DNA of 64,000 nt, taken from contig NZ_CP016076.1 in NCBI RefSeq assembly GCF_001941625.1, forward strand, positions 2,666,001 through 2,730,000. The letters run 5' to 3'. Shown in pieces: positions 28,101-36,047 of this stretch. The stretch comes from Actinoalloteichus fjordicus (GTDB lineage Bacteria > Actinomycetota > Actinomycetes > Mycobacteriales > Pseudonocardiaceae). Numbering within the stretch: the first letter of the stretch is position 1; every line of letters begins with the position of its first letter. Made by a program: the position numbers and the translations under genes. The notes beneath the pieces are model-generated. The model was given only the letters and a program-made list of their open reading frames with translations, was not told the DNA's origin and made no database searches.

Positions 28101-29020
28101 GTGTCCCGGATCTCCCGTTCGCCGCTGAGGAAGACCAGGACGTCGCCGGGAGCCTCGCCCGCCAGCTCGTCCACCGCGTCGCAGATCGCCTGCACCTGGT
28201 CGCGTTCGACCTCGTCGGTGACGACCGGTCGGTACCGGACCTCCACCGGATAGGTCCGACCCGACACCTCGATCATCGGTGCGTCGCCGAAGTGTCGGGA
28301 GAACCGCTCCGGGTCGATCGTCGCGGAGGTGATGATCACCTTGAGGTCGGGTCTGCGCGGCAGCAGGTCCTTGAGATAGCCGAGCAGGAAGTCGATGTTG
28401 AGGCTGCGCTCGTGCGCCTCGTCGATGATGATCGTGTCGTACTGCCGCAGCATCCGATCCCGTTGGATCTCCGCGAGCAGGATGCCGTCGGTCATCAGCT
28501 TGACGAGCGTGTCCTCGCCGACCCGGTCGGTGAAGCGCACCGCGTAACCCACCGCGTCGCCCAGCTCGCCGTGCAGCTCCTCGGCGATGCGCTCGGCGAC
28601 GGTGCGGGCGGCCAGCCGCCTCGGCTGAGTGTGGCCGATCAGCCCGTGCACGCCCCGGCCGAGCTCGAGACAGATCTTGGGCAGCTGCGTGGTCTTGCCC
28701 GACCCGGTCTCGCCCGCCAGGATCACCACCTGGTGATCGCGGACGGCCGCCAGGATCTCGTCCTTGCGCTGTCCGACCGGCAGCTCGGCGGGGTAGTCGA
28801 TCTTCGGCACGGCGGCACGGCGACGTTCCACCCGCAGCGCGGCCGCGTCGATCTCGGCGGCGACGGCGGCGAGCGCCGCGTCTCGGGCGGCGCCTCGGGA
28901 GTCGCGTCCGCGCCGCAGGCCGTCCAGGCGCCGCGCGAGGCGATGTCGGTCCCGCAGCATCAACTCGGGCAGGCGTGCCGACAGTTCGGTGAGGGGAGAG
29001 GTGACAGGCGGCGTTCTCAT
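25118..29020 (-). CDS. hrpA: ATP-dependent RNA helicase HrpA
   Basis: The 1300-residue protein has Walker A (AGETGSGKTTQ) near residue 102, DEAH in TIIIDEAHERSLN, SAT in ITSATIDPERF, and QRSGRCGRL as motif VI. It continues with HA2/OB regions and a long C-terminal DUF3418 domain, the layout of bacterial HrpA (about 1300 residues). HrpA is a DEAH-box helicase involved in RNA processing and rescue of stalled ribosomes. The ATG at 29020 lacks a Shine-Dalgarno sequence, and TATCCT lies 11 bases before it, so translation may be leaderless. Confidence 0.96.
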   Translation of the reverse strand: MRTPPVTSPLTELSARLPELMLRDRHRLARRLDGLRRGRDSRGAARDAALAAVAAEIDAAALRVERRRAAVPKIDYPAELPVGQRKDEILAAVRDHQVVILAGETGSGKTTQLPKICLELGRGVHGLIGHTQPRRLAARTVAERIAEELHGELGDAVGYAVRFTDRVGEDTLVKLMTDGILLAEIQRDRMLRQYDTIIIDEAHERSLNIDFLLGYLKDLLPRRPDLKVIITSATIDPERFSRHFGDAPMIEVSGRTYPVEVRYRPVVTDEVERDQVQAICDAVDELAGEAPGDVLVFLSGEREIRDTADALEKQELRNTEVVPLYARLSAREQHRVFQPHTGRRIVLATNVAETSLTVPGIKYVVDPGTARISRYSLRTKVQRLPIEAISQASANQRSGRCGRLSAGVCIRLYSEEDYLARPEFTDPEILRTHLASVILQMSALGLGDVAAFPFVDPPDRRNIADGVQLLQELGALDPAETDLRKRLTPLGRRLAQLPVDPRLGRMVLEGERNGCLREVMVIAAALSIQDPRERPEDKQQAAAEQHARFVDKNSDFVSLLNLWEYLQEQQKESSSSRFRRMCRTEFLNYLRVREWQDVYGQLRQVARTLGTTLNDVPADHDRVHQALLTGLLSQVGLKDTDKNEYLGARNAKFAIFPGSALFKKPPRWVMAAELVETSRLWGRIAGRVEPDWIEKAAGTLVRRSYSEPHWEKKQAAVIALERVTLYGIPLVAGRKVNFGRIDPETSRDLFIRHALVEGDWETRHRFFHENRELLAEVEDLEHRARRRDILVDDETLFEFYDQRIPADVVSGRHFDSWWKKTRHDKPDLLTFDRSMLVNEQAAGIGEADYPDSWPQGDLRLKLTYQFEPGTDADGVTVHIPLAVLNQVTETGFDWQIPGLRAELVESLLRSLPKPLRRHVVPVPDCAAAVLHRMRAGEAPLLDSLEDALRRQVGVVVPRDAWQLDRVPDHLKITYRVVDERQQPLAEGRDLAQLRERLRPRLRATLSASAEGVEQSGLRDWTIGDLAKTHRTRQAGYLVTSYPALVDEGDEVAVRLFDSEAEQRQAMWAGTRRLVLLNAPAPIKLIQGRLSNQTKLALTHNPHGGVGALLADCASCAADRLITRHGGPAWSTAAFATLRSKVRAELPPLMTDVVGKVEEILTEWRAVELRLKEVARHAPKDSIADIRTQLDGLVFPGFVTAVGAQRLPHVVRYLRGVARRLEKLPENPARDQDWTAKVAVVTEAYQRLAARVPATASPGKGLREVRWAIEELRLSYFAQTIKTAFPVSDKRIMKALEQLES

Positions 29021-29530
29021 ACGGGGTCAAGGATAGGCACCCTGCGCTGACCGGTCTCGCGATTTACCCCCCGCGTCGTCGTCGCGGTGTCGGCGGAACG
29101 CTCGTCGGCGGGCGGCGGACACGCGGAAGGCACGCACGGGCGGCTGCGCCCGCCTGGAACGAGCCTCGGCTGCGCGGGCTCGCACGGACGGCGCGTCGGG
29201 ACCCTCTGGCGAGCAGGAGCAGGCTCGACGGGCCGACCGGGAGACTGCCGTGCCTGCGCGCAGGTCCGACCGGCCCGGCCGTGCGCTGATGGGCCGCAGC
29301 CGCCACGGCCCGCCGGGATGTGAAGCGCCGCACACCCGCACAGGCCGAGGCGTCGGATCATCGGACGACCGAGCTGCGGCGGGGCGAAAGAGGGTTCCGC
29401 AGGCTCGGTCCATGCGGTAGAACGTCACGGCTGCCCGAGATCGTCTCGGGAGGCAGGGGCACGCCTGCCGAGCGTCGGTCGGCGGAGCCCGTGCCGGGCG
29501 ATCACGTCGTGAAGCTGGTCGGGGGAGCAC
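29021..29530. other. Divergent gap between hrpA and the MFS gene, no gene recognised
   Basis: The 510 bases hold only arginine-rich open frames without family features. They should contain the hrpA promoter near 29021-29060 and an MFS promoter. GGGGGAG precedes the MFS start. Confidence 0.45.
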
Positions 29531-30742
29531 ATGCCGGAGATGACGATCGGCGCGCTGCGGCGATCGCGGGTGGCGGTGGCGGTGCTCTTCTTCGTCAACG
29601 CCTTCGGCTACGCCAACATCGTGCCGAGGCTGCCGCAGCTCAAGAGCACGCTGGAGTTGAGCAACAGCGCACTCGGGCTCGGCATCGCCGCGATGCCTGC
29701 GGGCGCGCTGGTCGCAGGCCTGCTCGCCGGTCCGCTGTCGGCCCGCCTCGGCAGCGGCAGGCTTGCCGTGCTGAGCGGAGTGGCACTGGGCGCCATCGTG
29801 CCGACGGCCTCGCTGGCCGGCGCCTGGTGGGGCTTCGCCCTGACGATGTTCTCCCTCGGCGCCGTCGATTCGGTGATGGACGCCGCCTCCAACGCGCATG
29901 GGCTGCGGGTGCAACGGCGTTACCGCCGTTCGGTGCTCAACAGCTTCCACGGGGTGTGGAGCCTCGGCGCCGTGGCAGGCGGAGTCGTCGGCAGCACGGC
30001 CGCAGGCCTGAGCATTCCGTTGGGACCGCACCTGCTCGCCGTGGGCATCGCCGTCGCCGTGCCCGCCCTGCTCTGCCTGCCGCACCTGCTGCCGGGGCCC
30101 GAGGACAGCGAGCGAGCCGCCGAGGCCGACGCCGGGCAGCCGACCGCTGAAGACGCGGCGGCGAATCGAGGACACGTCCGCCGGATACTCGTCCTGCTCG
30201 GCCTGGTGATGATGGCCGCCTGCGCCGTGGAGGACACGCCCGCGTCCTGGGGCGCGGTCCTGTTGCAGGACTCCTACCACGCGCCTGCGGCGCTGGCGGG
30301 CGGCGCCTACGTGGCGTTTCAGACGGCGATGATGGCAGGCAGGCTGCTCGGCGATCGGATGACCGATCGGTTCGGGCATCTGCTGGTCGGTCGGGTCGGC
30401 GGACTGTTGATCGCCGTCCCGTTGGCCGTCGCGCTGCCGCTGGGCTCCACGCCGCTGCTGATCGCGGCCTTCGCGCTGGCGGGCCTGGGCACCGCGACGC
30501 TGTTCCCCTCCGCGGTCCACGCCGCCGGGAGCATCCCCGGTCTCAGCAGCGCACATGCCGTCGCGGCGGTGTCCTGGTTCGCCCGCGTCGGCTTCCTGAT
30601 CATGCCGCCGGTGATCGGGGTGATCGCCGACGCCGTGGATCTGCGCCTGGCGGTGGGCGTCCTGCCCTTCCTCGGGCTGTTCCTCGTCTGGCAGTCCCGG
30701 ATCTTCGATCCGGCTCGGCTTCGTCGCCCCGCGCAGAACTGA
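29531..30742 (+). CDS. Major facilitator superfamily transporter (YbjJ-like)
   Basis: The 403-residue protein has about 12 hydrophobic helices and the MFS loop motif (GPLSARLGSGRLAVLSG between helices 2 and 3, with a second copy GDRMTDRFGHLLVGRVGG after helix 8). The N-terminus (RRSRVAVAVLFFVNAFGYANIVPRLP) resembles YbjJ-type sugar or drug exporters. The ATG at 29531 has GGGGGAG 7 bases upstream. It is a single-gene unit. The substrate is unknown. Confidence 0.87.
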   Translation: MPEMTIGALRRSRVAVAVLFFVNAFGYANIVPRLPQLKSTLELSNSALGLGIAAMPAGALVAGLLAGPLSARLGSGRLAVLSGVALGAIVPTASLAGAWWGFALTMFSLGAVDSVMDAASNAHGLRVQRRYRRSVLNSFHGVWSLGAVAGGVVGSTAAGLSIPLGPHLLAVGIAVAVPALLCLPHLLPGPEDSERAAEADAGQPTAEDAAANRGHVRRILVLLGLVMMAACAVEDTPASWGAVLLQDSYHAPAALAGGAYVAFQTAMMAGRLLGDRMTDRFGHLLVGRVGGLLIAVPLAVALPLGSTPLLIAAFALAGLGTATLFPSAVHAAGSIPGLSSAHAVAAVSWFARVGFLIMPPVIGVIADAVDLRLAVGVLPFLGLFLVWQSRIFDPARLRRPAQN

Positions 30743-31069
30743 GTCGGTTCACGTTCGGTGTCGACGTGCTCTCCCGCCTCGGGCACTGCGTCGTCGGCAG
30801 CTGCCGAGCCGGGGCCGTCGGGGTGGGCGAGCCGCGTGGGGAGCCCGCCGAGTCGCTCTGCGGAGTCCTGCCGTCCCTCGGCACCGAGAAGGCGAGCGGC
30901 CGGTGTCGACGCTGCGTCCGGGCCCGCTGTAACGCACTCGTCGCCACCGGACTTCGGTCGGCGCGGCGAGGCTCATCGCGGGCGGGAGGGTCGTCGCAGG
31001 TCGCGGCCGCTGATCAGCCCGGTCCGGTCATCGCGGACCGCCGTGCGCACCGAGCTGGGTCGATGATGT
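30743..31069. other. Gap after the MFS gene, no gene recognised
   Basis: About 330 bases without a recognisable gene separate the MFS stop from the first CelR-type box. No clear terminator hairpin was found. Confidence 0.4.
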
Positions 31070-31083
31070 TGGGAGCGCTCCCG
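31070..31083. promoter_or_regulatory. CelR/CebR-type operator, distal copy
   Basis: TGGGAGCGCTCCCG differs from the established LacI-type cellulose operator TGGGAGCGCTCCCA at one base. It lies about 250 bases upstream of the second copy. No gene start that it could serve directly was recognised, so it may act with the proximal copy. Confidence 0.7.
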
Positions 31084-31303
31084 ATTTCATGGGCGAATCC
31101 GGCCCGTGTGCGGTTTCCACGGCAGGGCGGGGCGGCCGGGCGGACTCGGACGCGGTACGCGACCTCGCCAGGGCCCGCCACGGGCGACGGTCGTCGCGGC
31201 AGCAGCGGCGCCGCGTGGGCGCTGGTGACACCGCCCGGGGGCCGAGCGGCGTCCGGGCGGTGAGTCGCCGCGCGCGCCCGATGTTCCTCGCCCGCAACGA
31301 ATA

Positions 31304-31309
31304 TTGACA
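31304..31309 (+). promoter_or_regulatory. Candidate -35 box of the polysaccharide monooxygenase gene
   Basis: TTGACA matches the -35 consensus exactly. A 17-base spacer would place the -10 region inside the left arm of the 36-base palindrome (CAATCT, a poor match), so repressor binding would block the promoter. Confidence 0.4.
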
Positions 31310-31320
31310 GCGAGTGTGAT

Positions 31321-31356
31321 CTCCGTCAATCTGGGAGCGCTCCCAGATTGACGGAG
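31321..31356. promoter_or_regulatory. CelR/CebR operator inside a 36-base perfect palindrome
   Basis: The core TGGGAGCGCTCCCA (31332-31345) is identical to the 14-base operator known for the LacI-family cellulose regulators CelR of Thermobifida and CebR of Streptomyces. Symmetry extends without mismatch to 31321 and 31356. It lies about 175 bases upstream of the AA10 gene, consistent with induction by cello-oligosaccharides. No lacI-type gene is present in the window. Confidence 0.88.
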
Positions 31357-31529
31357 GGCGAGGGCTCGGGAACTCGTGGTCACCACGCGCCGACGCGTTC
31401 GAGGAATCCACCCGCCGCCCCCGGCGACGCCTGTGCGGTCGAGGACGACTCCGGCCTCGACCAGTGGACGAGACGTGGAGCACGGCCTGTCACCCGAGGT
31501 TGTCAGTACTGAAATCAAGGAGGATTGCA

Positions 31530-32576
31530 GTGAAGACAAGACGCAAGGTGGGATTGCTGGGCGCGCTGGTCGCCCTGGCCGGGGCCCTGGTGGTGGCCAC
31601 TCCTCCCGAGACGGCGTTGGCACACGGTGGCATGACCTACCCGGCCACCCGGACCTACGCCTGCTACGTCGACGGGCTGGCGGGCGGGCAGGGCGGCGAC
31701 GTCAATCCGCAGAACCCGGCCTGCGCGGCGGCGGTGGCCGCCGGCGGGAAGAACGCGCTGTGGAACTGGTTCGGCAACCTGATCAGCGACGCTGGCGGCC
31801 GTCACCAGCAGATCATCCCCGACGGCAACCTCTGCGGTCCCTCCACGACCTTCGCGGGCTTCCGGCTCGGCCGCTCCGACTGGCCGACCACCCAGCTTCA
31901 GTCGGGGTCGAACATCACCTTCCGGTACAACGCCTGGGCGCCGCACCCCGGAACCTGGTCGCAGTACGTCACCCGCGACGGCTGGAACCCGAACCAGCCC
32001 CTGCGCTGGTCCGATCTGGAGCCCGCGCCCTTCGACGAGGTCACGAACCCGCCGATCAACGGCAGCGGCCCGCACGGAGCCGAGTACACCTGGAACGGCA
32101 GGCTCCCCGCCAACAAGAGCGGCCGACACATCATCTACTCGATCTGGCAGCGGTCGGACAGTGCCGAGGCCTTCTACAACTGCTCCGACGTCCAGTTCGG
32201 CGCGGGCTCGGGGCAGCCGGAGCAGCCGGAAGAGCCGGAGCAGCCGGAGGAGCCCGTCGTCGTGGACTGCGCGGTGAACTACACCAAGCAGAGCGAGTGG
32301 AACAACGGCTTCGTGGCCGAGGTGTCGCTGACCAACACCGGCAGCCAGTCGGTGTCCGGCTGGAACTTCGCCTGGACATACGGGGCGGGGCAGCAGGTGA
32401 CCAACGCCTGGAATGCCACGGTGACTCAGCAGGGCACGAGAGTCACGGCTCGTTCCTCGCAGGGCGTCGGGAGCATTCCGGCGGGAGGCTCGGTCACCTT
32501 CGGTTTCCAGGGCACGCACACCGGGAGCAATCCCGTGCCTGCCGCCTTCACCTTGAACGACTCCGTCTGCACCTGA
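31530..32576 (+). CDS. Secreted lytic polysaccharide monooxygenase, AA10 plus CBM2
   Basis: The 348-residue precursor has a signal peptide ending ALA before His32 (HGGMTYPATR). His32 and His139 (WAPHPGTW) form the copper histidine brace, and Phe223 (DVQF) is a likely axial residue. The AA10 domain spans about 32-225. A linker of Pro-Glu repeats follows, then a CBM2 cellulose-binding module bounded by Cys247 and Cys347 with exposed Trp residues (EWNNGF, SGWNFAW). Such enzymes oxidatively cleave crystalline cellulose or chitin; the CBM2 and the CelR box favour cellulose. The GTG start at 31530 has AAGGAGG 6 bases upstream. Confidence 0.95.
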   Translation: MKTRRKVGLLGALVALAGALVVATPPETALAHGGMTYPATRTYACYVDGLAGGQGGDVNPQNPACAAAVAAGGKNALWNWFGNLISDAGGRHQQIIPDGNLCGPSTTFAGFRLGRSDWPTTQLQSGSNITFRYNAWAPHPGTWSQYVTRDGWNPNQPLRWSDLEPAPFDEVTNPPINGSGPHGAEYTWNGRLPANKSGRHIIYSIWQRSDSAEAFYNCSDVQFGAGSGQPEQPEEPEQPEEPVVVDCAVNYTKQSEWNNGFVAEVSLTNTGSQSVSGWNFAWTYGAGQQVTNAWNATVTQQGTRVTARSSQGVGSIPAGGSVTFGFQGTHTGSNPVPAAFTLNDSVCT

Positions 32577-32646
32577 GAACCGGGTCGGGCCCGGCCGGTC
32601 GATCTCGCCCGACCTGGCCCGTGAGCTGACGAGTCGTTGAAGAGAA

Positions 32647-32688
32647 CCGGGGGCGGGGAAGGACAGCGTCGCCCTTCGCCGCCCCCGG
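32647..32688 (+). terminator. Hairpin terminator after the AA10 gene
   Basis: A 16-base GC-rich stem with one mismatch (CCGGGGGCGG... / ...CCGCCCCCGG) and a 10-base loop starts 70 bases after the stop. It could serve both this gene and the convergent MarR gene. Confidence 0.7.
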
Positions 32689-32728
32689 GTGGAGCCGCCC
32701 GTCGGGCTGATCAGGCCGTCGGGGGTGA

Positions 32729-33238
32729 TCAGCCCCCTGCCTGCGACGAGTCCTGTCGTCGCATCGGCATGGCCGTCTCGGCGTGGTACCCCATCTGACG
32801 CAGCAGCACGGCGCAGATCTCGTCGAGCTGGCGGACCTGGTCGTCGTCCAGCCCGTCGAAGAGCAGTTCACGAACCTTGGCGACGTGGCCGGGCGCCGAG
32901 GCCACCACCTTGGCCTGGCCCGCCTCGGTGAGGACCGCGATGCTGCCTCGGCCGTCCTCCGGCGACTTCCTGCGGTGGACCCAGCCGTTCTTCTCCAACC
33001 TGCTCACCACGTGGGACAGCCGGGACGGTGAGGCGTTGGCCTTGGCGGCCAGATCACTCATCCGGGCCGACAGGTCGGCGGACTCGGACAGCAGTGCCAT
33101 CACCCAGTAGCCGAAATGCGTGACGGAGGCGTCCCGCTGGAGCTGGGCGTCGAGCGCGGCGGGCAGCACCGTGATGACGCCTGCGAGCTTGCGCCACGCT
33201 CGCTGCTGCTCATCGGTGAGCCACCGTGCCTCGTTCAC
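32729..33238 (-). CDS. MarR-family transcriptional regulator
   Basis: The 169-residue protein has the MarR winged helix with DLAAKANASPSRLSHVVSRLEKNGWVHRRKSPEDGRGS covering the recognition helix and wing. It is a probable repressor responding to small aromatics or oxidants. The GTG start at 33238 has TAAGAT ending 7 bases before it and no Shine-Dalgarno sequence, suggesting a leaderless transcript. It is divergent from a DoxX gene, and two TTGAA/TTCA inverted repeats lie between them. Such MarR/DoxX pairs are common, so autoregulation and control of doxX are likely. Confidence 0.92.
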   Translation of the reverse strand: MNEARWLTDEQQRAWRKLAGVITVLPAALDAQLQRDASVTHFGYWVMALLSESADLSARMSDLAAKANASPSRLSHVVSRLEKNGWVHRRKSPEDGRGSIAVLTEAGQAKVVASAPGHVAKVRELLFDGLDDDQVRQLDEICAVLLRQMGYHAETAMPMRRQDSSQAGG

Positions 33239-33365
33239 CTGCGGGATCTTACCCAGGCGCCCGCCGACGGACGGCGACTCGCAACCTGATCGTGAGCAGC
33301 CGCTTCACCCGGACGGCCCAGTGCTCTCCTCTGCCGGACTGCTCCGCAGGGTGGAATGCAGATAC

Positions 33366-33405
33366 TTGAAAGTTCATGTAATCTGGCCACTCCTTGAAGC
33401 TTCAA
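33366..33405. promoter_or_regulatory. Two candidate MarR operators
   Basis: TTGAAGCTTCAA (33394-33405) is a perfect 12-base palindrome. TTGAAAGTTCAT (33366-33377), 16 bases upstream, is an imperfect copy. Both lie in the MarR/DoxX divergent region, in a local A/T-rich patch, where a MarR dimer usually binds. Confidence 0.6.
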
Positions 33406-33501
33406 CATACTGAGTGTGCCCGCCGAGTGGCGATCGCCGACTCAGACGACGGCCTTCACCGCCCGCGGCCCGCCTCGCGACCACCGGGAGACCTGACGAC
33501 C

Positions 33502-33951
33502 ATGAAGCCCTTCGCACTGCTCCGCAATCTCGTGCTCCTCGCCGCCCGGCTGGGGCTCGGCATCGTGCTGATCGCGCACGGCTGGCAGAAATTCACCGAA
33601 TGGGGGATCGACGGCACCACGGCGTCCTTCGAGGCGATGGGCGTCCCGCTGCGCGCGCTCTCCGCCTGGTTCGCGGCCCTGGTGGAACTCGGGGGTGGGA
33701 TCGCCCTGGTGGTCGGATTCGCCGTGCCGATCGTCGGGGTCCTGGTGGCCTTCGTCATGGCGGGCGCCTGGGCCATCGTGCACTCGGGTTCCGGACTCTT
33801 CGTCTCCGACGGCGGCTTCGAGTTCGTCCTGGTCATCATCGTCGCGGCGCTGCTGCTCGCGGTGACCGGCGCGGGCGCCTTCGGCATCGACCGCTTCCTG
33901 TCCCCGCTCGTCCTGCGTAACGCCCGTGGTCGGGTCCCCGCCGACGCCTGA
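33502..33951 (+). CDS. DoxX-family membrane protein
   Basis: The 149-residue protein has four hydrophobic helices and the family's ARLGLGIVLIAHGWQKFTEWG and LVELGGGIALVVGF segments. DoxX proteins are quinone/thiol-related membrane proteins, often induced with oxidative or aromatic stress. The ATG at 33502 begins the first helix; the longer frame upstream overlaps the operators and is unlikely. It is divergent from the MarR gene and is probably its target. Confidence 0.9.
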   Translation: MKPFALLRNLVLLAARLGLGIVLIAHGWQKFTEWGIDGTTASFEAMGVPLRALSAWFAALVELGGGIALVVGFAVPIVGVLVAFVMAGAWAIVHSGSGLFVSDGGFEFVLVIIVAALLLAVTGAGAFGIDRFLSPLVLRNARGRVPADA

Positions 33952-34507
33952 GTGCCCCGCAGAGCCTGCCGACGCCGACACCCGGCGGCATCGGCATCGC
34001 CGCGGCGCATCAGACGTGTCCCGTCCGTCGTGGCGTCCGAGGAGGTACCGGGTGGAGCCGGGCTCGGCGCGACCGACGTTGTTCGCGCCGGTGAGCCGGA
34101 ACCAGTGATCGCGTGATCGGCCACCGCAGGCAGCAGCCCGAGACCTCGGGTGCGTGCCCCGCGACCGTGACACGATCGATCGACGAGAGCGATGCGGGCC
34201 GTCGGCACAGACCGCCCGACCTCGGCGGCAGGAGGCCTCGGCCGCACAGCCCCGTCAGGCCGACTCGGTGACCTTCGATCGTCGGCGGAGCCGGGCTCGA
34301 CGGTCACACCGCCCCGCGACGGCCGGCAATGTCGATCCCCGTCGTCGGAGAGATCGAGACGTCACGCTTCCCCCGCGATGCGAATGAATTGCCGTATCGG
34401 CGTGCCGCATTCGTCGTAATAACGCCCGGCGAATGTGACCCAGCGTCGTCGTCGGAGTATTTCTCTCGCTTCACTGGGAATCGGTATCGGTGCCGCGCTA
34501 ACGTGCA
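33952..34507. other. Gap without a recognisable gene
   Basis: The 556 bases between DoxX and the next gene hold open frames on both strands with no family features. A/T-rich sequence around 34385-34425 and 34470-34500 probably contains the promoter of the 34508 gene. Confidence 0.4.
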
Positions 34508-35107
34508 ATGGTGACCTCCACCGCCTGGCCGCTGGTCGGGATCGTCGCGCCCGTGGTGTCGCTTGCGGCGGCGCTGGTGGCGTTCATCGTCGTGGGCCGG
34601 TCGCTGCGCAGGCTCGACCGTCAGTCGAAGGAGCAGGCGGCCTACGCGATGACTCGGCTGAACGAGCAGGCCGAGCACCGAGGCCGTGAACTCCGACTCG
34701 CCGCTCAGCACGGCAGGCGTGAACTGGAACGGGAGGCCGACCGGCGGACGGCGGAACACGTTCGACGAGGGCAGACGGCACAGCGTCGGGACGCCTATGC
34801 GGACTTCCTCGCCGCCGCCAACGTCTATCTGCTCGCCTGCTATTCCGGCGACCCCGCGCAGCCGGACGGGGCGTGGCGAGCGGAGATCACCCGGCTGGGA
34901 CAGCAGCTGTGGGCGGCACTGGCTCCGGTGTATCTCCTCGGCCCGCCCGAGGTGGTGGATGCCGCCGACGTCTATTCCCGACTTCTCGTGCTTCGGCTCG
35001 GCCGGGGCCGGTCGGTGACGACCGAGGAACTGAAGACGGTTCGCGATGTGTTCGTCCACGTCGCGAGAATGGATTTAGACCGTTCGGCGGATCAAGCGCG
35101 CGGATGA
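34508..35107 (+). CDS. Hypothetical membrane-anchored coiled-coil protein
   Basis: The 199-residue protein starts with one transmembrane helix (residues 8-30, VGIVAPVVSLAAALVAFIVVG). A long charged helix follows at about 31-95, rich in Arg, Glu and Gln and likely a coiled coil. A more globular part at about 96-190 is rich in Ala and Leu. No family is recognised. Its topology suggests a short outside N-terminus with most of the protein in the cytoplasm. It has no clear operon partner. Confidence 0.6.
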   Translation: MVTSTAWPLVGIVAPVVSLAAALVAFIVVGRSLRRLDRQSKEQAAYAMTRLNEQAEHRGRELRLAAQHGRRELEREADRRTAEHVRRGQTAQRRDAYADFLAAANVYLLACYSGDPAQPDGAWRAEITRLGQQLWAALAPVYLLGPPEVVDAADVYSRLLVLRLGRGRSVTTEELKTVRDVFVHVARMDLDRSADQARG

Positions 35108-35342
35108 CGATCGCCCGTCGTCGATTCGACGTCGAGCGACGGTCATTCCCTGTCGTCGATGAGCGGACGTCGATTCAGGCATTCGCGAAGCCGGTCGACG
35201 ACTCGGGTCGGTCCGGACGGATGCCGTCGCGAGATCCGGGCCGGGCGGCCGCGCCTCGCCTCGGCCACCGCCGTCGAAGCAGCCGGAGTCGGAGGCGCCG
35301 AAGGGCGCACCGACCGGCGAAGCCGATAGGGCCGTACCGCGT

Positions 35343-35816
35343 TCAGGACGGCAGCACCTCCGACCTCGGGACGTGCAGCCAGCCGCTCGGCGCGAAGCGC
35401 TGTGCTCGGGGCAGCGGCACCGATAACGACCGCCGCACGGAGAAGGTCCAGGCCAGCAGCGAGAAGACTCGCGGCGTGCGGAACTTCTCGGTGGCGTAGG
35501 AGTCCTCGTACCAGGCCGACCAGGACATCGCGCGGCCCTGACCGCCGAAGAAGTCCTCCAGCCGCCGGAAGCCCTCGTCCAGCGAGGTCACGGCGAAGGT
35601 CTGCGAGACCGCCTCGACCTCGGTGAGGAATCGCATGCGGCGTTCGCCGGATCGCCCGCCGTCGCAGACGTAGTACTCGAATCCCGGCGCAAGCAGCCGG
35701 ACCGGTGAGCGGCTCGGCGTCTGTCCGGCGGGCCACAGATGCCAGCCGTGGTCCTCCCGGAAGGGAGCGGGCGGCAGCCACCAGCCGTGTCGCCGAATCC
35801 AGACCGAGTCGGTCAC
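35343..35816 (-). CDS. Hypothetical protein
   Basis: The 157-residue protein is aromatic-rich (VWIRRHGWWLPPAPFREDHGWHLW, WSAWYEDSYATEKFRTPRV). No signal peptide or transmembrane helix is seen, and no family is recognised. The GTG at 35816 is preferred to the upstream extension because AAGGGGG lies 6 bases before it. It is convergent with the upstream hypothetical gene and divergent from aspS, with about 230 bases between the starts. Confidence 0.6.
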   Translation of the reverse strand: MTDSVWIRRHGWWLPPAPFREDHGWHLWPAGQTPSRSPVRLLAPGFEYYVCDGGRSGERRMRFLTEVEAVSQTFAVTSLDEGFRRLEDFFGGQGRAMSWSAWYEDSYATEKFRTPRVFSLLAWTFSVRRSLSVPLPRAQRFAPSGWLHVPRSEVLPS

Positions 35817-36047
35817 GAAACCCCCTTGAACGCCGGGTACATCGTCATCGCGCGAGCGCCGGAAGACGTTGCACGTCCTCACCCGGCACCGACGGACCGG
35901 CGCCGCGCGAGCCTGCGGCCGCGCACTCGATCCAGCCTGCCGGCGTTCGCCGCCGTCAGGTTGGCTAGCCTGTGATGGTCCGGTGACTCACCACGAGTGC
36001 GACCAGGACGACTATCCGCCAGTCGGTCGGCAAGGAGATCAGGACCC

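Noticed and set aside
24905-29050. Very long plus-strand open frame (1381 codons) antisense to hrpA
   Set aside because: It mirrors the coding bias of hrpA and has no recognisable domain.
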